A stretch of 64,000 nt of DNA from Desulforamulus putei DSM 12395. Lineage in GTDB: Bacteria > Bacillota > Desulfotomaculia > Desulfotomaculales > Desulfotomaculaceae. Both the position numbers and the translations under genes were made by a program. Positions 1-8,974 of this stretch are shown one piece after another. Under the pieces are notes generated by a model. That model did not search any database and had not been told where the DNA came from. It saw nothing but the letters and a program-made list of their open reading frames with translations. The first letter of the stretch is position 1. Every line of letters begins with the position of its first letter. The DNA is taken from positions 310,001-374,000 of the forward strand of contig NZ_FQUY01000001.1 of NCBI RefSeq assembly GCF_900129195.1, in the 5' to 3' direction.

Positions 1-1
1 C

Positions 2-43
2 AACAAAATCAGGGAGGTGTATGAACATGCTCCCGGAAATTGA
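2..43 (+). CDS. korA: 2-oxoacid:ferredoxin oxidoreductase alpha subunit, C-terminal tail (partial)
   Basis: Only the last 13 codons lie in the window. The frame starting at base 2 reads NKIREVYEHAPGN and stops at 41-43, inside the start of korB. The 'KIREV' ending resembles the tail of KorA-type alpha subunits, and korA normally precedes korB. The overlap with korB suggests translational coupling. The identification rests mainly on gene order, because the visible peptide is very short. Confidence 0.5.
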   Translation, partial: NKIREVYEHAPGN

Positions 44-842
44 ACAGTACTTTCGCCTGGAGAAATTACCCCATATGTGGTGCCCCGGCTGCGGCAACGG
101 CATTGTCCTGCATTGCCTGGTGAAGGCCATTGATAAATTATGCCTGGACCAGGACCGCACCGTCATGGTCTCCGGCATCGGCTGTGCTGCCAGGGCCTCC
201 GGCTACCTGGATTTTGATACCCTGCATACCACCCACGGCCGTGCCCTGGCCTTTGCCACCGGCGTCAAATTCGCCAAACCGGAACTGAATGTTTTTGTTC
301 TAACCGGTGACGGGGACTGCACCGCCATCGGCGGAAACCATTTTATTCATGCAGCCCGTCGCAATATTAATCTTACCACCATAGTATTTAATAACAACAT
401 TTATGGCATGACCGGAGGGCAATACTCCCCCATGACGCCCAATGCTTGCCGGGCCACCACTTCTCCCTACGGCAACCTGGAACGCCCCTTCAACCTAGCG
501 GAACTGGCCATCGCTGCCGGCGCAACCTTTGTGGGGAGGGCCACCACCTATCATACCAAGCAGCTGACGGACTTGATAATAGAAGGCTATAAAAATAACG
601 GTTTTTCCCTCATCGAAGTGGTAACCCATTGCCCCACTTCCTTTGGTCGGCACAACAAAATGGGTTCACCGGCAGACATGTTAAAGTGGCAGCGGGATCA
701 TGGCGTCACGGCCATGCGTTATGAAAATCTAAGCCCCGAAGAACGGTCCGATAAATTTATCGTGGGTGTGTTGCACAGATGCGAGGCACCCGAATATACG
801 GCGGAATACCAGAAATTGCAGGAAAAATTCCGGGGGAGGTAG
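27..842 (+). CDS. korB: 2-oxoacid:ferredoxin oxidoreductase, beta subunit
   Basis: Thiamine-diphosphate subunit that, with the alpha and gamma subunits, oxidatively decarboxylates a 2-oxoacid (probably 2-oxoglutarate) to acyl-CoA and reduces ferredoxin in the cytoplasm. The N-terminus has the CPGCG motif and the centre has the TPP/Mg motif GDGD followed 26 residues later by NNN. The length of about 271 aa is normal. Two ATGs are possible, at 21 and 27; the GGAGG at 13-17 is correctly spaced only for 27. The order korA-korB-korC is usual. Substrate choice (2-oxoglutarate, pyruvate or branched-chain acid) cannot be settled from motifs alone. Confidence 0.88.
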   Translation: MLPEIEQYFRLEKLPHMWCPGCGNGIVLHCLVKAIDKLCLDQDRTVMVSGIGCAARASGYLDFDTLHTTHGRALAFATGVKFAKPELNVFVLTGDGDCTAIGGNHFIHAARRNINLTTIVFNNNIYGMTGGQYSPMTPNACRATTSPYGNLERPFNLAELAIAAGATFVGRATTYHTKQLTDLIIEGYKNNGFSLIEVVTHCPTSFGRHNKMGSPADMLKWQRDHGVTAMRYENLSPEERSDKFIVGVLHRCEAPEYTAEYQKLQEKFRGR

Positions 843-847
843 GGATT

Positions 848-1414
848 ATGCCAGGAACATGGGAAGTAAGACTCAGCGGGTCCGGCGGCCAGGGACTGAT
901 TCTAGCCGGAATCATTCTGGCCGAAGCCGCCATCATTGACGGTCAAAATGTGGTGCAGACCCAGTCCTACGGTCCGGCAGCCCGGGGTGGCGCCAGCAAG
1001 GCAGAGGTCATTATCAGCCAGGAAGAGATTGATTACCCCAAGGTTGATCGTCCGGATATCTTTCTGGGGCTAAACCAGGAGTCGGTGCTCAAATACATGG
1101 ATGGCTGCAAAGATAACGCCCTGGCCATTGTGGATGCCGGCCTGGTCAATCATATTCCCCCCAGCAAGGCCAGGGTTTACGCCCTGCCCATTACCGAGAC
1201 CGCCCGCAAACAGGTGGGCCGTGAACTGGTGGCCAACGTGGTGGCCCTGGGAGCCCTGTCGGCCCTGTCCGGCATAGTCAGCCGGGAATCCGTCACCACC
1301 GCCCTGCTGCGCCGGGTGCCCAAAGGCACCGAGGATATGAACCGCAAAGCATTGGAACTTGGCTTCAACCTAGGGGAGCAGGCCCTGGCCGGCGCCCAAG
1401 CGGGCCACAACTGA
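848..1414 (+). CDS. korC: 2-oxoacid:ferredoxin oxidoreductase, gamma subunit
   Basis: Gamma subunit of the same oxidoreductase. It begins with the family signature SGSGGQG near residue 10 and has the SYGPAARGG segment near residue 40. It is 188 aa long, as expected. The start at 848 is preceded by GGAGG at 835-839 with 8 nt spacing; a longer reading from 779 would overlap korB by 64 nt and has no such site. It lies five bases after korB, so the subunits are co-translated. A hairpin terminator follows at 1437. Confidence 0.87.
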   Translation: MPGTWEVRLSGSGGQGLILAGIILAEAAIIDGQNVVQTQSYGPAARGGASKAEVIISQEEIDYPKVDRPDIFLGLNQESVLKYMDGCKDNALAIVDAGLVNHIPPSKARVYALPITETARKQVGRELVANVVALGALSALSGIVSRESVTTALLRRVPKGTEDMNRKALELGFNLGEQALAGAQAGHN

Positions 1415-1436
1415 TCCTTTTAATGTATCCGTGTAA

Positions 1437-1472
1437 AATCACAGTTTGGTATGAGCTGTGGTTTTTCTTTTT
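1437..1472 (+). terminator. Rho-independent terminator after korABC
   Basis: AATCACAG (1437-1444) pairs with CTGTGGTT (1456-1463) with one G-U pair, followed by a T-rich run to 1472. It closes the kor operon 22 bases after korC. Confidence 0.65.
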
Positions 1473-1553
1473 CAAGAAAGGAAAAAGGCGCGCTTTTAAT
1501 CACTTCCCTTGGCGCGCCATCGGAATTAAATTCTTAAAAGTGTAAAAAAAGTG

Positions 1554-1582
1554 TTTGCATTCTTATAAAGACCATAGATAAT
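1554..1582 (+). promoter_or_regulatory. Candidate sigma-A promoter of the glycyl-radical operon
   Basis: TTTGCA (1554-1559), 17 nt spacer, GATAAT (1577-1582), about 45 bases upstream of the activase start. The surrounding leader is AT-rich. Upstream, two near-identical GGCGCGC words (about 1488 and 1511) form a dyad that could bind a regulator. Confidence 0.4.
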
Positions 1583-1627
1583 ATATACAAACAAAGAATG
1601 ACTTGGTCATAATTCCTTGAGGTGTTT

Positions 1628-2530
1628 ATGAAAAAAGCTATTGTTTTTAATATACAGAAGTTTTGCATTCACGATGGACCGGGTATAAGAACCACCGTGT
1701 TTTTTAAGGGCTGCCCCCTGCGCTGCCTGTGGTGTCACAACCCGGAGAGCCAGTCTTTTAATAAAGAAATTCTTTTTAACCCGGAGAAATGCACCGGGTG
1801 CGGGCAGTGCCGGCAAAGGTGCCCCCGGGGGGCCATACAAGCAACCCCAAGGGGCTGGATACACGATAACACTAAGTGCATCTTCTGTGAAAACTGCATT
1901 GATGTTTGCGTCAACAATGCTAGGGAAATGGCCGGCCGCGCCTACACCGTCAATGATTTAATGGAAGAAATAGAAAAGGACCGCCCCTTTTATGAACAGT
2001 CCGGCGGGGGTGTTACCCTTTCAGGCGGGGAAGCCATATGTCAAATTGGTTTTGTGGCTGAACTGGTAAAAACCTGTAAGAAGAGGAGTATTTCCGTCGC
2101 CATTGATACCTGCGGCTACGTACCCTTTAGCAGTTTTGAAAGGATTTTAGGGGATGTTGATGTCTTTCTCTATGACATAAAACTGATGGACCCGGTCCTC
2201 CACGAAAAATACACCGGTAAAGACAACCGCCTGATCCTTGACAACCTGCAACGGCTGGTGGCCGGAGGGGCCAGGATTAACCTGCGAGTCCCCTTGATTG
2301 AGGGCATCAATACAGACCGGTCCCATATTTTAGACCTTATCGATTTTGTCAAAGGGTTAAATATTTCGCTCGTTAACTTACTGCCTTACCACGCTACCGG
2401 CAGTTCAAAATATCTGAAGTTGCATAGAGATTACCCGCATCATTTACTGGCCCGGCCATCTGATGAAAAAATGGAAGAAATCAAAAACCTGTTTGAGGTT
2501 CACAACCTTAAGGTAAAAATTGGAGGTTGA
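1628..2530 (+). CDS. Glycyl-radical enzyme activating protein (radical SAM)
   Basis: Radical SAM enzyme that installs the glycyl radical on the enzyme encoded just downstream. The radical SAM cluster motif is CPLRCLWC (CxxxCxxC) near residue 33. Two extra [4Fe-4S] ferredoxin-type motifs follow (CTGCGQCRQRC and CIFCENCIDVC), the layout of activases for HypD/CutC-type enzymes rather than simple PflA. SGGEA is the SAM-binding GGE-like motif. The start at 1628 is chosen because GAGG at 1619-1622 fits it; a GTG at 1622 overlaps that site. The stop overlaps the ribosome site of the next gene, so the two are coupled. Confidence 0.88.
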   Translation: MKKAIVFNIQKFCIHDGPGIRTTVFFKGCPLRCLWCHNPESQSFNKEILFNPEKCTGCGQCRQRCPRGAIQATPRGWIHDNTKCIFCENCIDVCVNNAREMAGRAYTVNDLMEEIEKDRPFYEQSGGGVTLSGGEAICQIGFVAELVKTCKKRSISVAIDTCGYVPFSSFERILGDVDVFLYDIKLMDPVLHEKYTGKDNRLILDNLQRLVAGGARINLRVPLIEGINTDRSHILDLIDFVKGLNISLVNLLPYHATGSSKYLKLHRDYPHHLLARPSDEKMEEIKNLFEVHNLKVKIGG

Positions 2531-2534
2531 TATA

Positions 2535-4910
2535 ATGGAAAGGGGTATGAACGAACGAATCCGCAAGCTCAGGCACCAGAGTGTTACCGTTGAACCAAGG
2601 ATTTCCATGGAAAGGGCGGCGCTGGTCACCGAGGCCTATCAAAAATATGCCGGAACGGTGGAAATTCCCATCTTGCGCGCCTTAACTTTTAAACACATCA
2701 TGGAAAATAAAACCCTTTGCATTCTCGATGGGGAACTGATTGTGGGCGAGAAGGGGGAGGGACCCCAGGCCGCACCCACATATCCTGAACTATGCTGCCA
2801 TACCCTTGAGGACTTTGAGATCATGCACAAGCGAGAAAAAATATCCTTCAAGGTCAGTGAGGAAGCGAAACGGATACAGGCTGAGAAGATTATACCCTAC
2901 TGGCAGGAGCGCTCCTTGCGCAAAATAATCTTTAACCACATGTCCCCCCAGTGGAAGGACTGCTATGAAAGCGGCATCTTTACCGAATTTATGGAACAAC
3001 GGGCGCCGGGCCATACTGTGGCAGACGGCAAGATCTATGAAAAGGGCTTTTTAGACTTTAAGCATGACATCCAGCAAGCCATTGATGCCCTGGATTTTTT
3101 AAACGATGAAGAAGCCTACGAGAAAAAAGTTCAGTTGGAAGCCATGAAAATATGCTGTGATGCCATTATGATCTATGGCCAGCGGTATGCAAAGTACGCC
3201 AGAGAACTGGCGGCAAAGGAGACAGACCCCCGGCGACAAAGGGAGTTACTGGCTATTGCAGCGAACTGTGACGTGGTACCCGCCCATAGGCCGCAAACCT
3301 TTGCCCAGGCCATTCAGATGTACTGGTTTGTGCATATCGGAGTTACTTCGGAGCTGAACAACTGGGATGCCTTCAGCCCCGGCAGGTTGGACCAGCACTT
3401 GTATCCTTTTTATAAAAAAGAGATCGAAGATGGAACCCTGACGGAGGAACAGGCTAAAGAATTGCTGTCATGCCTGTGGGTTAAGTTCAATAACCAGCCG
3501 GCGCCCCCCAAGGTAGGCATTACCTTAAAAGAAAGCGGCACCTACACAGACTTTGCCAATATTAACAGCGGCGGAGTGAAGCCTGACGGCTCAGACGGGG
3601 TCAATGATGTGACCTACCTGATACTGGACGTCATGGATGAACTGAAACTCCTGCAGCCCAGTTCCAACGTCCAAATCAGCCGCAAATCACCCCACAAATT
3701 TGTCCAAAGGGCCTGTGAGATTGCTCGCAAGGGCTGGGGGCAGCCGGCCATGTATAACACCGATGCCATCATTCAGGAACTTTTAAGGGCGGGCAAAGAC
3801 ATTGTGGACGCCAGGGAAGGCGGCGCCAGCGGTTGTGTGGAGACAGGGGCCTTTGGTAAAGAGGCCTACATCCTGACGGGTTATTTTAACCTTCCGAAAA
3901 TTCTGGAACTGACATTGAATAACGGTTTTGATAAACTCACGGGTAAACAGTTGGGACTCCAGACAGGCTACGCCGCCGACTTTCAGAGCTATGAGGAATT
4001 ATTTGAGGCCTTCAAAAAGCAAATCAACCATTTTGTGGACATTAAAATCGCGGGCAATCATATCATTGAAAAAATTTACGCCACCCAAATGCCCTGTCCC
4101 TTCCTATCCATCATCATCAGCGACTGCATCAAAAAGGGCAAAGATTACAACGCCGGCGGGGCTAGGTACAACACGTCGTATATTCAAGGGGTGGGTATCG
4201 GCACTCTGGCGGATTGCCTGTCCTCGATAAAATACAATGTATTTGATAAAAAGAGGTTCACCATGCAGGAGTTGCTGCAGGCCCTGGATGCTAATTTTGT
4301 CGGGTATGAACACATTCGTCATCTAGCGCTGAATAAAACACCGAAATACGGTAATGACGACGACTATGCTGATCAGTTAATGATTGAGGCCTTTAACGCT
4401 TTTTATGACGCAGTGAACGGCAGAAAAAACAGGAAAGGCGGCGTCTACCGCATCGATATGCTACCCACCACCTGTCATGTTTACTTTGGTTCGGTGACGG
4501 GAGCCACGCCCAACGGTAGACTGGCCGGGAAGCCCCTCTCCGAAGGGATTTCCCCGGAACAGGGCGCTGACAGGCGAGGACCCACTGCTGTGATTAAATC
4601 TGCAGCCAAAATGGACCACCTGCGCACCGGGGGGACCCTGTTAAACCAAAAGTTTAATCCTTCGGTGGTGGCCGGTGATGAAGGTCTCGAAAGCATGGTA
4701 TCTTTAGTCCGAACCTATTTTAATATGGACGGCCACCACATTCAATTTAACGTCATTGATCGCAAGACCCTGCTGGATGCCCAGCAGCATCCTGAGGAAT
4801 ACAAAGATTTAATCGTTCGGGTAGCCGGCTACAGCGACTATTTCCATAATCTTAACAAAGAACTGCAAGACGAAATCATCGCCAGAACAGAACATACCTG
4901 TATGAGATGA
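2535..4910 (+). CDS. hypD: Glycyl-radical dehydratase, probable trans-4-hydroxy-L-proline dehydratase
   Basis: Large glycyl-radical enzyme of about 791 aa. The C-terminal radical-site motif is RVAGYSD and the thiyl-cysteine motif is GASGCVETGAFGKEAY, with the GCVE pattern of dehydratase-type enzymes. Long stretches match remembered HypD sequence, including FMEQRAPGHTV, ELNNWDAFSPGRLDQH, PAPPKVGITLKES and DMLPTTCH. HypD turns trans-4-hydroxy-L-proline into 1-pyrroline-5-carboxylate. No proC-type reductase gene is adjacent, unlike many hypD loci. The start at 2535 has GGAGG 8 nt upstream; a TTG at 2520 does not. A related substrate cannot be excluded without checking active-site residues on a structure. 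Confidence 0.78.
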   Translation: MERGMNERIRKLRHQSVTVEPRISMERAALVTEAYQKYAGTVEIPILRALTFKHIMENKTLCILDGELIVGEKGEGPQAAPTYPELCCHTLEDFEIMHKREKISFKVSEEAKRIQAEKIIPYWQERSLRKIIFNHMSPQWKDCYESGIFTEFMEQRAPGHTVADGKIYEKGFLDFKHDIQQAIDALDFLNDEEAYEKKVQLEAMKICCDAIMIYGQRYAKYARELAAKETDPRRQRELLAIAANCDVVPAHRPQTFAQAIQMYWFVHIGVTSELNNWDAFSPGRLDQHLYPFYKKEIEDGTLTEEQAKELLSCLWVKFNNQPAPPKVGITLKESGTYTDFANINSGGVKPDGSDGVNDVTYLILDVMDELKLLQPSSNVQISRKSPHKFVQRACEIARKGWGQPAMYNTDAIIQELLRAGKDIVDAREGGASGCVETGAFGKEAYILTGYFNLPKILELTLNNGFDKLTGKQLGLQTGYAADFQSYEELFEAFKKQINHFVDIKIAGNHIIEKIYATQMPCPFLSIIISDCIKKGKDYNAGGARYNTSYIQGVGIGTLADCLSSIKYNVFDKKRFTMQELLQALDANFVGYEHIRHLALNKTPKYGNDDDYADQLMIEAFNAFYDAVNGRKNRKGGVYRIDMLPTTCHVYFGSVTGATPNGRLAGKPLSEGISPEQGADRRGPTAVIKSAAKMDHLRTGGTLLNQKFNPSVVAGDEGLESMVSLVRTYFNMDGHHIQFNVIDRKTLLDAQQHPEEYKDLIVRVAGYSDYFHNLNKELQDEIIARTEHTCMR

Positions 4911-4994
4911 CCCTTCACAAATTGTTTTAACACAATAAACAGGAGCGGCAGGAACCACCTTTTTTGTACGGTTCAGGCAGTAAGCCAGGAATGT

Positions 4995-5026
4995 AAAGCT
5001 GCACAGGCCTCGTGCAGCTTTTTAAA
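4995..5026 (+). terminator. Rho-independent terminator after hypD
   Basis: AAAGCTGCAC (4995-5004) and GTGCAGCTTT (5012-5021) form a perfect 10-bp stem with a 7-nt loop, followed by TTAAAA. It ends the activase-hypD operon. Confidence 0.7.
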
Positions 5027-5101
5027 ATTTATAAATCCATTTTTAAAACAGACCCGCATTCAACCACCGGCGACGGCACATACTTAGGATGATTTAATCA
5101 T

Positions 5102-5217
5102 AAGGAGGAATAAATATTATCTATGCTGTACGAAGTCGGGGGTCAATTTTTCTACTCATGAAACCACAGCGGATGAAGGAACTGCTGCCCGCCGGTTACG
5201 TAAAACCTAAAGAATAG
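5102..5217 (+). other. Two overlapping mini-ORFs with a strong ribosome site
   Basis: AAGGAGGAA (5102-5110) stands before an ATG at 5123 that encodes 12 aa (MLYEVGGQFFYS). Its stop overlaps the ATG at 5158 of a 19-aa frame (MKPQRMKELLPAGYVKPKE) that ends at 5217, 12 bases before the membrane gene at 5230. The ATGA overlap is typical of coupled translation. They could be a leader peptide for the downstream gene or the frameshifted remnant of one small gene. The rest of the gap from 4911 to 5101 holds only the terminator. Confidence 0.3.
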
Positions 5218-5229
5218 GGTGATCATCAA

Positions 5230-5676
5230 ATGCATTATGTAATTTATACGCTGCTGGATTGGGGACTGATTTATTTTTTTGTGGGGAAACGTTTTTTTCT
5301 ATTGTGGAAGGCAGCTTTAATCGGTCTGGCCATTGCCGTCATTGTGGACTACTTTGGGATAAAGTACAATTTGTACTACTATACCAAAGGCTATGTTTAT
5401 ATCGGCAAGCAGCCGGTGTTTGCACTGATCAATGTCTTTGCCAATGTGATCCTGTATATGAATTGGCTGCCCCGGCAGTGGCATAAACGATTTCTCTATA
5501 CTGCCTATGTCAGTGTTTTATTGCTGGCGGTGGAGGCCGCCATGTACCGGGCAGGGGCCATTCAGTATCCCAATTGGCAGCTATGGTACAGTTACTTTTT
5601 ATTGAACGCAGGTTTACTGCTGGTGGCCTTCCTGTCGGATTTATTAAAAGTAACCCCCCCAACCAAGTTAACTTAG
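5230..5676 (+). CDS. Multi-pass membrane protein, possibly CBO0543 family
   Basis: A 148-aa integral membrane protein with four or five hydrophobic segments and short charged loops (for example LPRQWHKRF). I do not recognise a catalytic motif. Size, aromatic-rich helices and position next to a spore germination operon fit the CBO0543-type membrane proteins of endospore formers, whose role is unknown. The ribosome site AGGGTGAT is partial, and translation may be coupled to the small frames just upstream. A weak hairpin follows at 5679-5712, separating it from gerA. Confidence 0.5.
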   Translation: MHYVIYTLLDWGLIYFFVGKRFFLLWKAALIGLAIAVIVDYFGIKYNLYYYTKGYVYIGKQPVFALINVFANVILYMNWLPRQWHKRFLYTAYVSVLLLAVEAAMYRAGAIQYPNWQLWYSYFLLNAGLLLVAFLSDLLKVTPPTKLT

Positions 5677-5678
5677 AG

Positions 5679-5712
5679 AAACCCTGGTGGAGCGCTGAAC
5701 CCGCCGGGGTTT
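5679..5712 (+). terminator. Hairpin between the membrane gene and gerA
   Basis: AAACCCTGG (5679-5687) pairs with CCGGGGTTT (5704-5712) with one T-G pair. There is no long T run after it, so it may be a weak terminator or a processing site. Confidence 0.35.
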
Positions 5713-5790
5713 ACTGTTCCATTAACTTGATCAACTGAAAGATGCGGGATAATCTGGCGGTATATGGTCAAACTAATAGCGGTGATGATC

Positions 5791-7722
5791 ATGAACTGGT
5801 GGAAAAAGATTGTTAAGACATTTCAATACAGTCCCAATATGGACCGGGAAGGTTTTGTTTTAAAGGAAACCCCCGAAGAAAAGGAAAAAATCCAGGAACA
5901 GAAGAGTGACAAGGAGCCAAAAGACAATAGTGAACAGGAAAGCATCCGGGATCATGATGAAAAAAAAGAGTCCGGATACCGCAGCAGGTTAAGGAAAACC
6001 GGCAGGGTTTCCCGGCAAGAAAGGTCTGAGCAAGAAGGACAAAGGGGAAAGACAAAGGTTTCTCAAGGCGAGAAAAATGCCGACAACAAAGAAGAAACTG
6101 ACTCAAACGGCAAACAAGAGCACGGAGACCGCCGCCCGTTAAAAAAACCCTTAAGGGTATACGAGGCCCAGGAGCATCAGAACCCGGACCGGGTGAGTCC
6201 ATACCTGGAGGTCAATAAAAAAAGGATTTTTGAAATTTACGGGTTGCCGGAAAATAAGGATTTTATTATCCGGGAGTTTACCATCGCCATAAACCCGCCG
6301 GTCAGGGCCTTTGCGTTATTTATGGAGGGTTTAAGCGACAAGGCGGCGATCAACCAGTATGTGCTGCAGCCTATGATGCTGTTTTCTAATTTTCATGAAG
6401 AAGTGGACGGCTACCTGCTGGATTACATTGAAAAGCGGGTATTAATTACCAACCAGATCAATCAACATGACAAATTTGAGAAAATTGTGGGCGGTGTCAA
6501 CTACGGTTCCACAGCCATATTTATTGAAGGCTGCGACAGGGCACTGGTGGTGGAAACCAAGGGGTGGGAACACAGGGGGGTAGACACTCCCACCAACGAA
6601 CCGGTGATCCGGGGATCACAAGAAGGCTTTGGGGAAACCCTGCGTACCAATACCGCATTGGTAAGAAAACACGTCCGCTCCTCCCAATTAACCACCGAAA
6701 TGTTTAAAATCGGGGATGTGGGCCAAAATGACGTGGCCATTATGTATCTGCGTGATGTCGCCAATGAAAAACTGGTAGAGGAAGTCAAGCGTAGAATAAA
6801 GTCAATTAAGACAGCCGCCGTCATAGACAGCGGGATTTTAGAACAGTTTATTGAGGATCACCCCTGGAACATTGCGCCGCAGGTGATGGCCACCGAAAGG
6901 CCCGACCGTGTGGCTTACATGATTCTACGGGGCAAAGTGGCCATCTTTTTAGACGGCAACCCGTACGTCCTGGTGGTACCCACCACTATGTTTGACCAGT
7001 TGCACAGCCAGGAGGATTATTACCTGCGCCCCCTTTACGGGACGATGCTGCGGTTGATAAGAGCCTTTGCCTTCTATATGGCATTTTTAACCCCCGGCGT
7101 GTATTTGGCCATCGTATTATTTCACAAAGAAATGATTCCCACAGAACTGCTGCTGGCCATCTCCGGGAACAGGGAAAGAGTACCTTTTCCCAGCTTTGTA
7201 GAGGTTGTTATCATGGAAGTTTCCTTTGAGTTAATACGGGAGGCCGGTTTAAGGGTGCCCGGCATATTGGGCAGCACCATCGGCATTGTGGGAGCATTAA
7301 TCCTGGGCCAGGCAGCAGTTCAGGCCAATCTTGTCAGTCCGATTCTGGTCATCATTGTCGCCGTAACTGCACTGGCCGGTTTTGCCATACCTTCATATTC
7401 ACTGCAATTTTCCCTGCGTATTGTCCGCTTTGTCTATATCCTGCTGGGGACCTTGCTGGGGTTCGTGGGCATTGTCTTTGGCCTCTTTGTCCAAATGCAT
7501 ATGATGGCATCATTGAAATCCTTCGGTGTGCCATATCTATCCCCCATGGCGCCTGCCACCAAAACCACCGGTGATGTTGTGTTCCGTGTACCGGTATTCT
7601 CCTGGGAAAAGCGTCCCGATTACTTAAATACCCGGGAGGAGGAGTTCCAGCCCAACGTCGCCCGGGGCTGGGTGAAAGAAGAGACAAAGAAGCCAGGTAA
7701 CCAGAAAAAGAAAAGTCAATGA
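5791..7722 (+). CDS. gerA: Germinant receptor A subunit (GerA family)
   Basis: Inner spore-membrane component of a nutrient germinant receptor. After a highly charged N-terminal region of about 150 residues rich in K, E, Q and R, the conserved GerA body begins (INPPVRAFALFMEG, VNYGSTAIFIEG, KGWEHRGVDTP). Then come a PTTMFDQLHSQEDYY segment and five or so membrane helices, ending in PVFSWEKRPDYLNTR. At about 643 aa it is longer than usual because of the charged head. The start is uncertain: GGTGATGATC precedes the ATG at 5791, and an earlier in-frame ATG at 5764 has only GGCGG. First gene of gerA-gerB-gerC. Confidence 0.92.
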   Translation: MNWWKKIVKTFQYSPNMDREGFVLKETPEEKEKIQEQKSDKEPKDNSEQESIRDHDEKKESGYRSRLRKTGRVSRQERSEQEGQRGKTKVSQGEKNADNKEETDSNGKQEHGDRRPLKKPLRVYEAQEHQNPDRVSPYLEVNKKRIFEIYGLPENKDFIIREFTIAINPPVRAFALFMEGLSDKAAINQYVLQPMMLFSNFHEEVDGYLLDYIEKRVLITNQINQHDKFEKIVGGVNYGSTAIFIEGCDRALVVETKGWEHRGVDTPTNEPVIRGSQEGFGETLRTNTALVRKHVRSSQLTTEMFKIGDVGQNDVAIMYLRDVANEKLVEEVKRRIKSIKTAAVIDSGILEQFIEDHPWNIAPQVMATERPDRVAYMILRGKVAIFLDGNPYVLVVPTTMFDQLHSQEDYYLRPLYGTMLRLIRAFAFYMAFLTPGVYLAIVLFHKEMIPTELLLAISGNRERVPFPSFVEVVIMEVSFELIREAGLRVPGILGSTIGIVGALILGQAAVQANLVSPILVIIVAVTALAGFAIPSYSLQFSLRIVRFVYILLGTLLGFVGIVFGLFVQMHMMASLKSFGVPYLSPMAPATKTTGDVVFRVPVFSWEKRPDYLNTREEEFQPNVARGWVKEETKKPGNQKKKSQ

Positions 7723-8879
7723 AGCGTTTTCCGGGGGCGCCTGGAAAGAGGCCGGCGCTGGGACTAATTATGGTAAAGGAGAATTTCATTTTGCTCAGGG
7801 AAGGGAAAATAGGCTTTGCCGAAGGTTTCTCATTGCTCTATATATCCAGCCTTACCAGCCTTTTCTTAACTTTGCCGTCTAAAGTGATAGAAGATGGCAA
7901 AAACATGGCCTGGCTCCTGTTTTTAATCACTATTATCATGGTACTGCTGGCCTTCTGGATTGTTTCCGAACTGATGAGAAGACAGCAAGACATGACCCTG
8001 ATTGAGGCCACCGAAACGCTCCTGGGGCCCTATGTGGGAATGCTGGTGAACACAGTGTTTTTCATTTATTTTGTTATTCGGGAGGCCCTGCTGTTCAGGG
8101 AGTATGCCGAAGCATTTTTAGTGGCGGCTCTGCCAAGAACTCCCATCAGTGTGGTTATCGCCGTCCTGGTTGTGGCAGCCTTTACCAGCGCCTACTACGG
8201 CCTGGAAACCATCGCTCGAGCGGCCCGGGCAGCGCTGCCCTTTGTTGTCGTGGGTCTGGTTACTCTTTATATATCGGTACTGCCCTATGTTGATACCAGC
8301 TTTTTCTATCCGCTATGGCTGGACAAGCCGCTGTTCCTGCTGGGAAAAGCATTTCTGGATTATACGTCCACCAGTGAACTCATCGCCTCGGCCGTCATTA
8401 TTCATTCCTTCGGCGGTTGGCAATTCTACCGCAGGATCGGGTTTTTAACGCTGGCGGCAGCAGGGGGTACTATTTTAATTACCACTGTTTTAATACTTTT
8501 TGTATTTGGAGTTCAGGGGGCATCGGAATTAATATTACCATTCTTTAATTTGAGTCAAATTATCAGTATTGGACGTTTTTTTCAGCGCTTGGAATCCGTC
8601 TTTCTGTTAACTTGGGCTATGGTGGGCTTTTTTAAGATAGCCTTATTTCTTTATATATCCACGGTGATTCTTGCCCGCATGTTCCGCCTGGCGGATTACC
8701 GCCCGTTGTTATGGATCGTTACCCTGCTTTGCCTGGTTTTAAGCATCTTACCGCCGGATTTGCCAACCACCCTGTTGCTGGACGGCATCCTGATCGGAAA
8801 CTTGGGATTGATCCCCACTGTATTACTACCTTTTGTCTTATTACTGGTTTCATGGGTAAAGCGGGGTGTAAAGGAATGA
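7719..8879 (+). CDS. gerB: Germinant receptor B subunit, APC-type spore germination permease
   Basis: Polytopic membrane protein of the amino acid permease-like GerB family, part of the nutrient receptor. It has about ten hydrophobic segments, with EGFSLLYISSLTSLFLTLPS at the start of helix 1 and the typical KP...FLGKAFLDYTSTSELI region. The ATG at 7719 overlaps the gerA stop (ATGA). A second in-frame ATG at 7770 (MVKENFILLREGKIGF) matches where family members usually begin, so the first 17 residues may not be translated. It is about 370-386 aa, normal for the family. Confidence 0.9.
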   Translation: MKRFPGAPGKRPALGLIMVKENFILLREGKIGFAEGFSLLYISSLTSLFLTLPSKVIEDGKNMAWLLFLITIIMVLLAFWIVSELMRRQQDMTLIEATETLLGPYVGMLVNTVFFIYFVIREALLFREYAEAFLVAALPRTPISVVIAVLVVAAFTSAYYGLETIARAARAALPFVVVGLVTLYISVLPYVDTSFFYPLWLDKPLFLLGKAFLDYTSTSELIASAVIIHSFGGWQFYRRIGFLTLAAAGGTILITTVLILFVFGVQGASELILPFFNLSQIISIGRFFQRLESVFLLTWAMVGFFKIALFLYISTVILARMFRLADYRPLLWIVTLLCLVLSILPPDLPTTLLLDGILIGNLGLIPTVLLPFVLLLVSWVKRGVKE

Positions 8880-8974
8880 GTATATACGGACATGCGGTTT
8901 AATCCCCAAGGCAGGGCAGCCGCTGTTGTGGCCGCTGGTTTTCAAACTGAGAAAGGCAGGAGAGTTGCAACGAG

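Noticed and set aside
5813-6202. 129-aa frame antisense to the gerA head
   Set aside because: Composition is the complement of the K/E-rich head; no start site.
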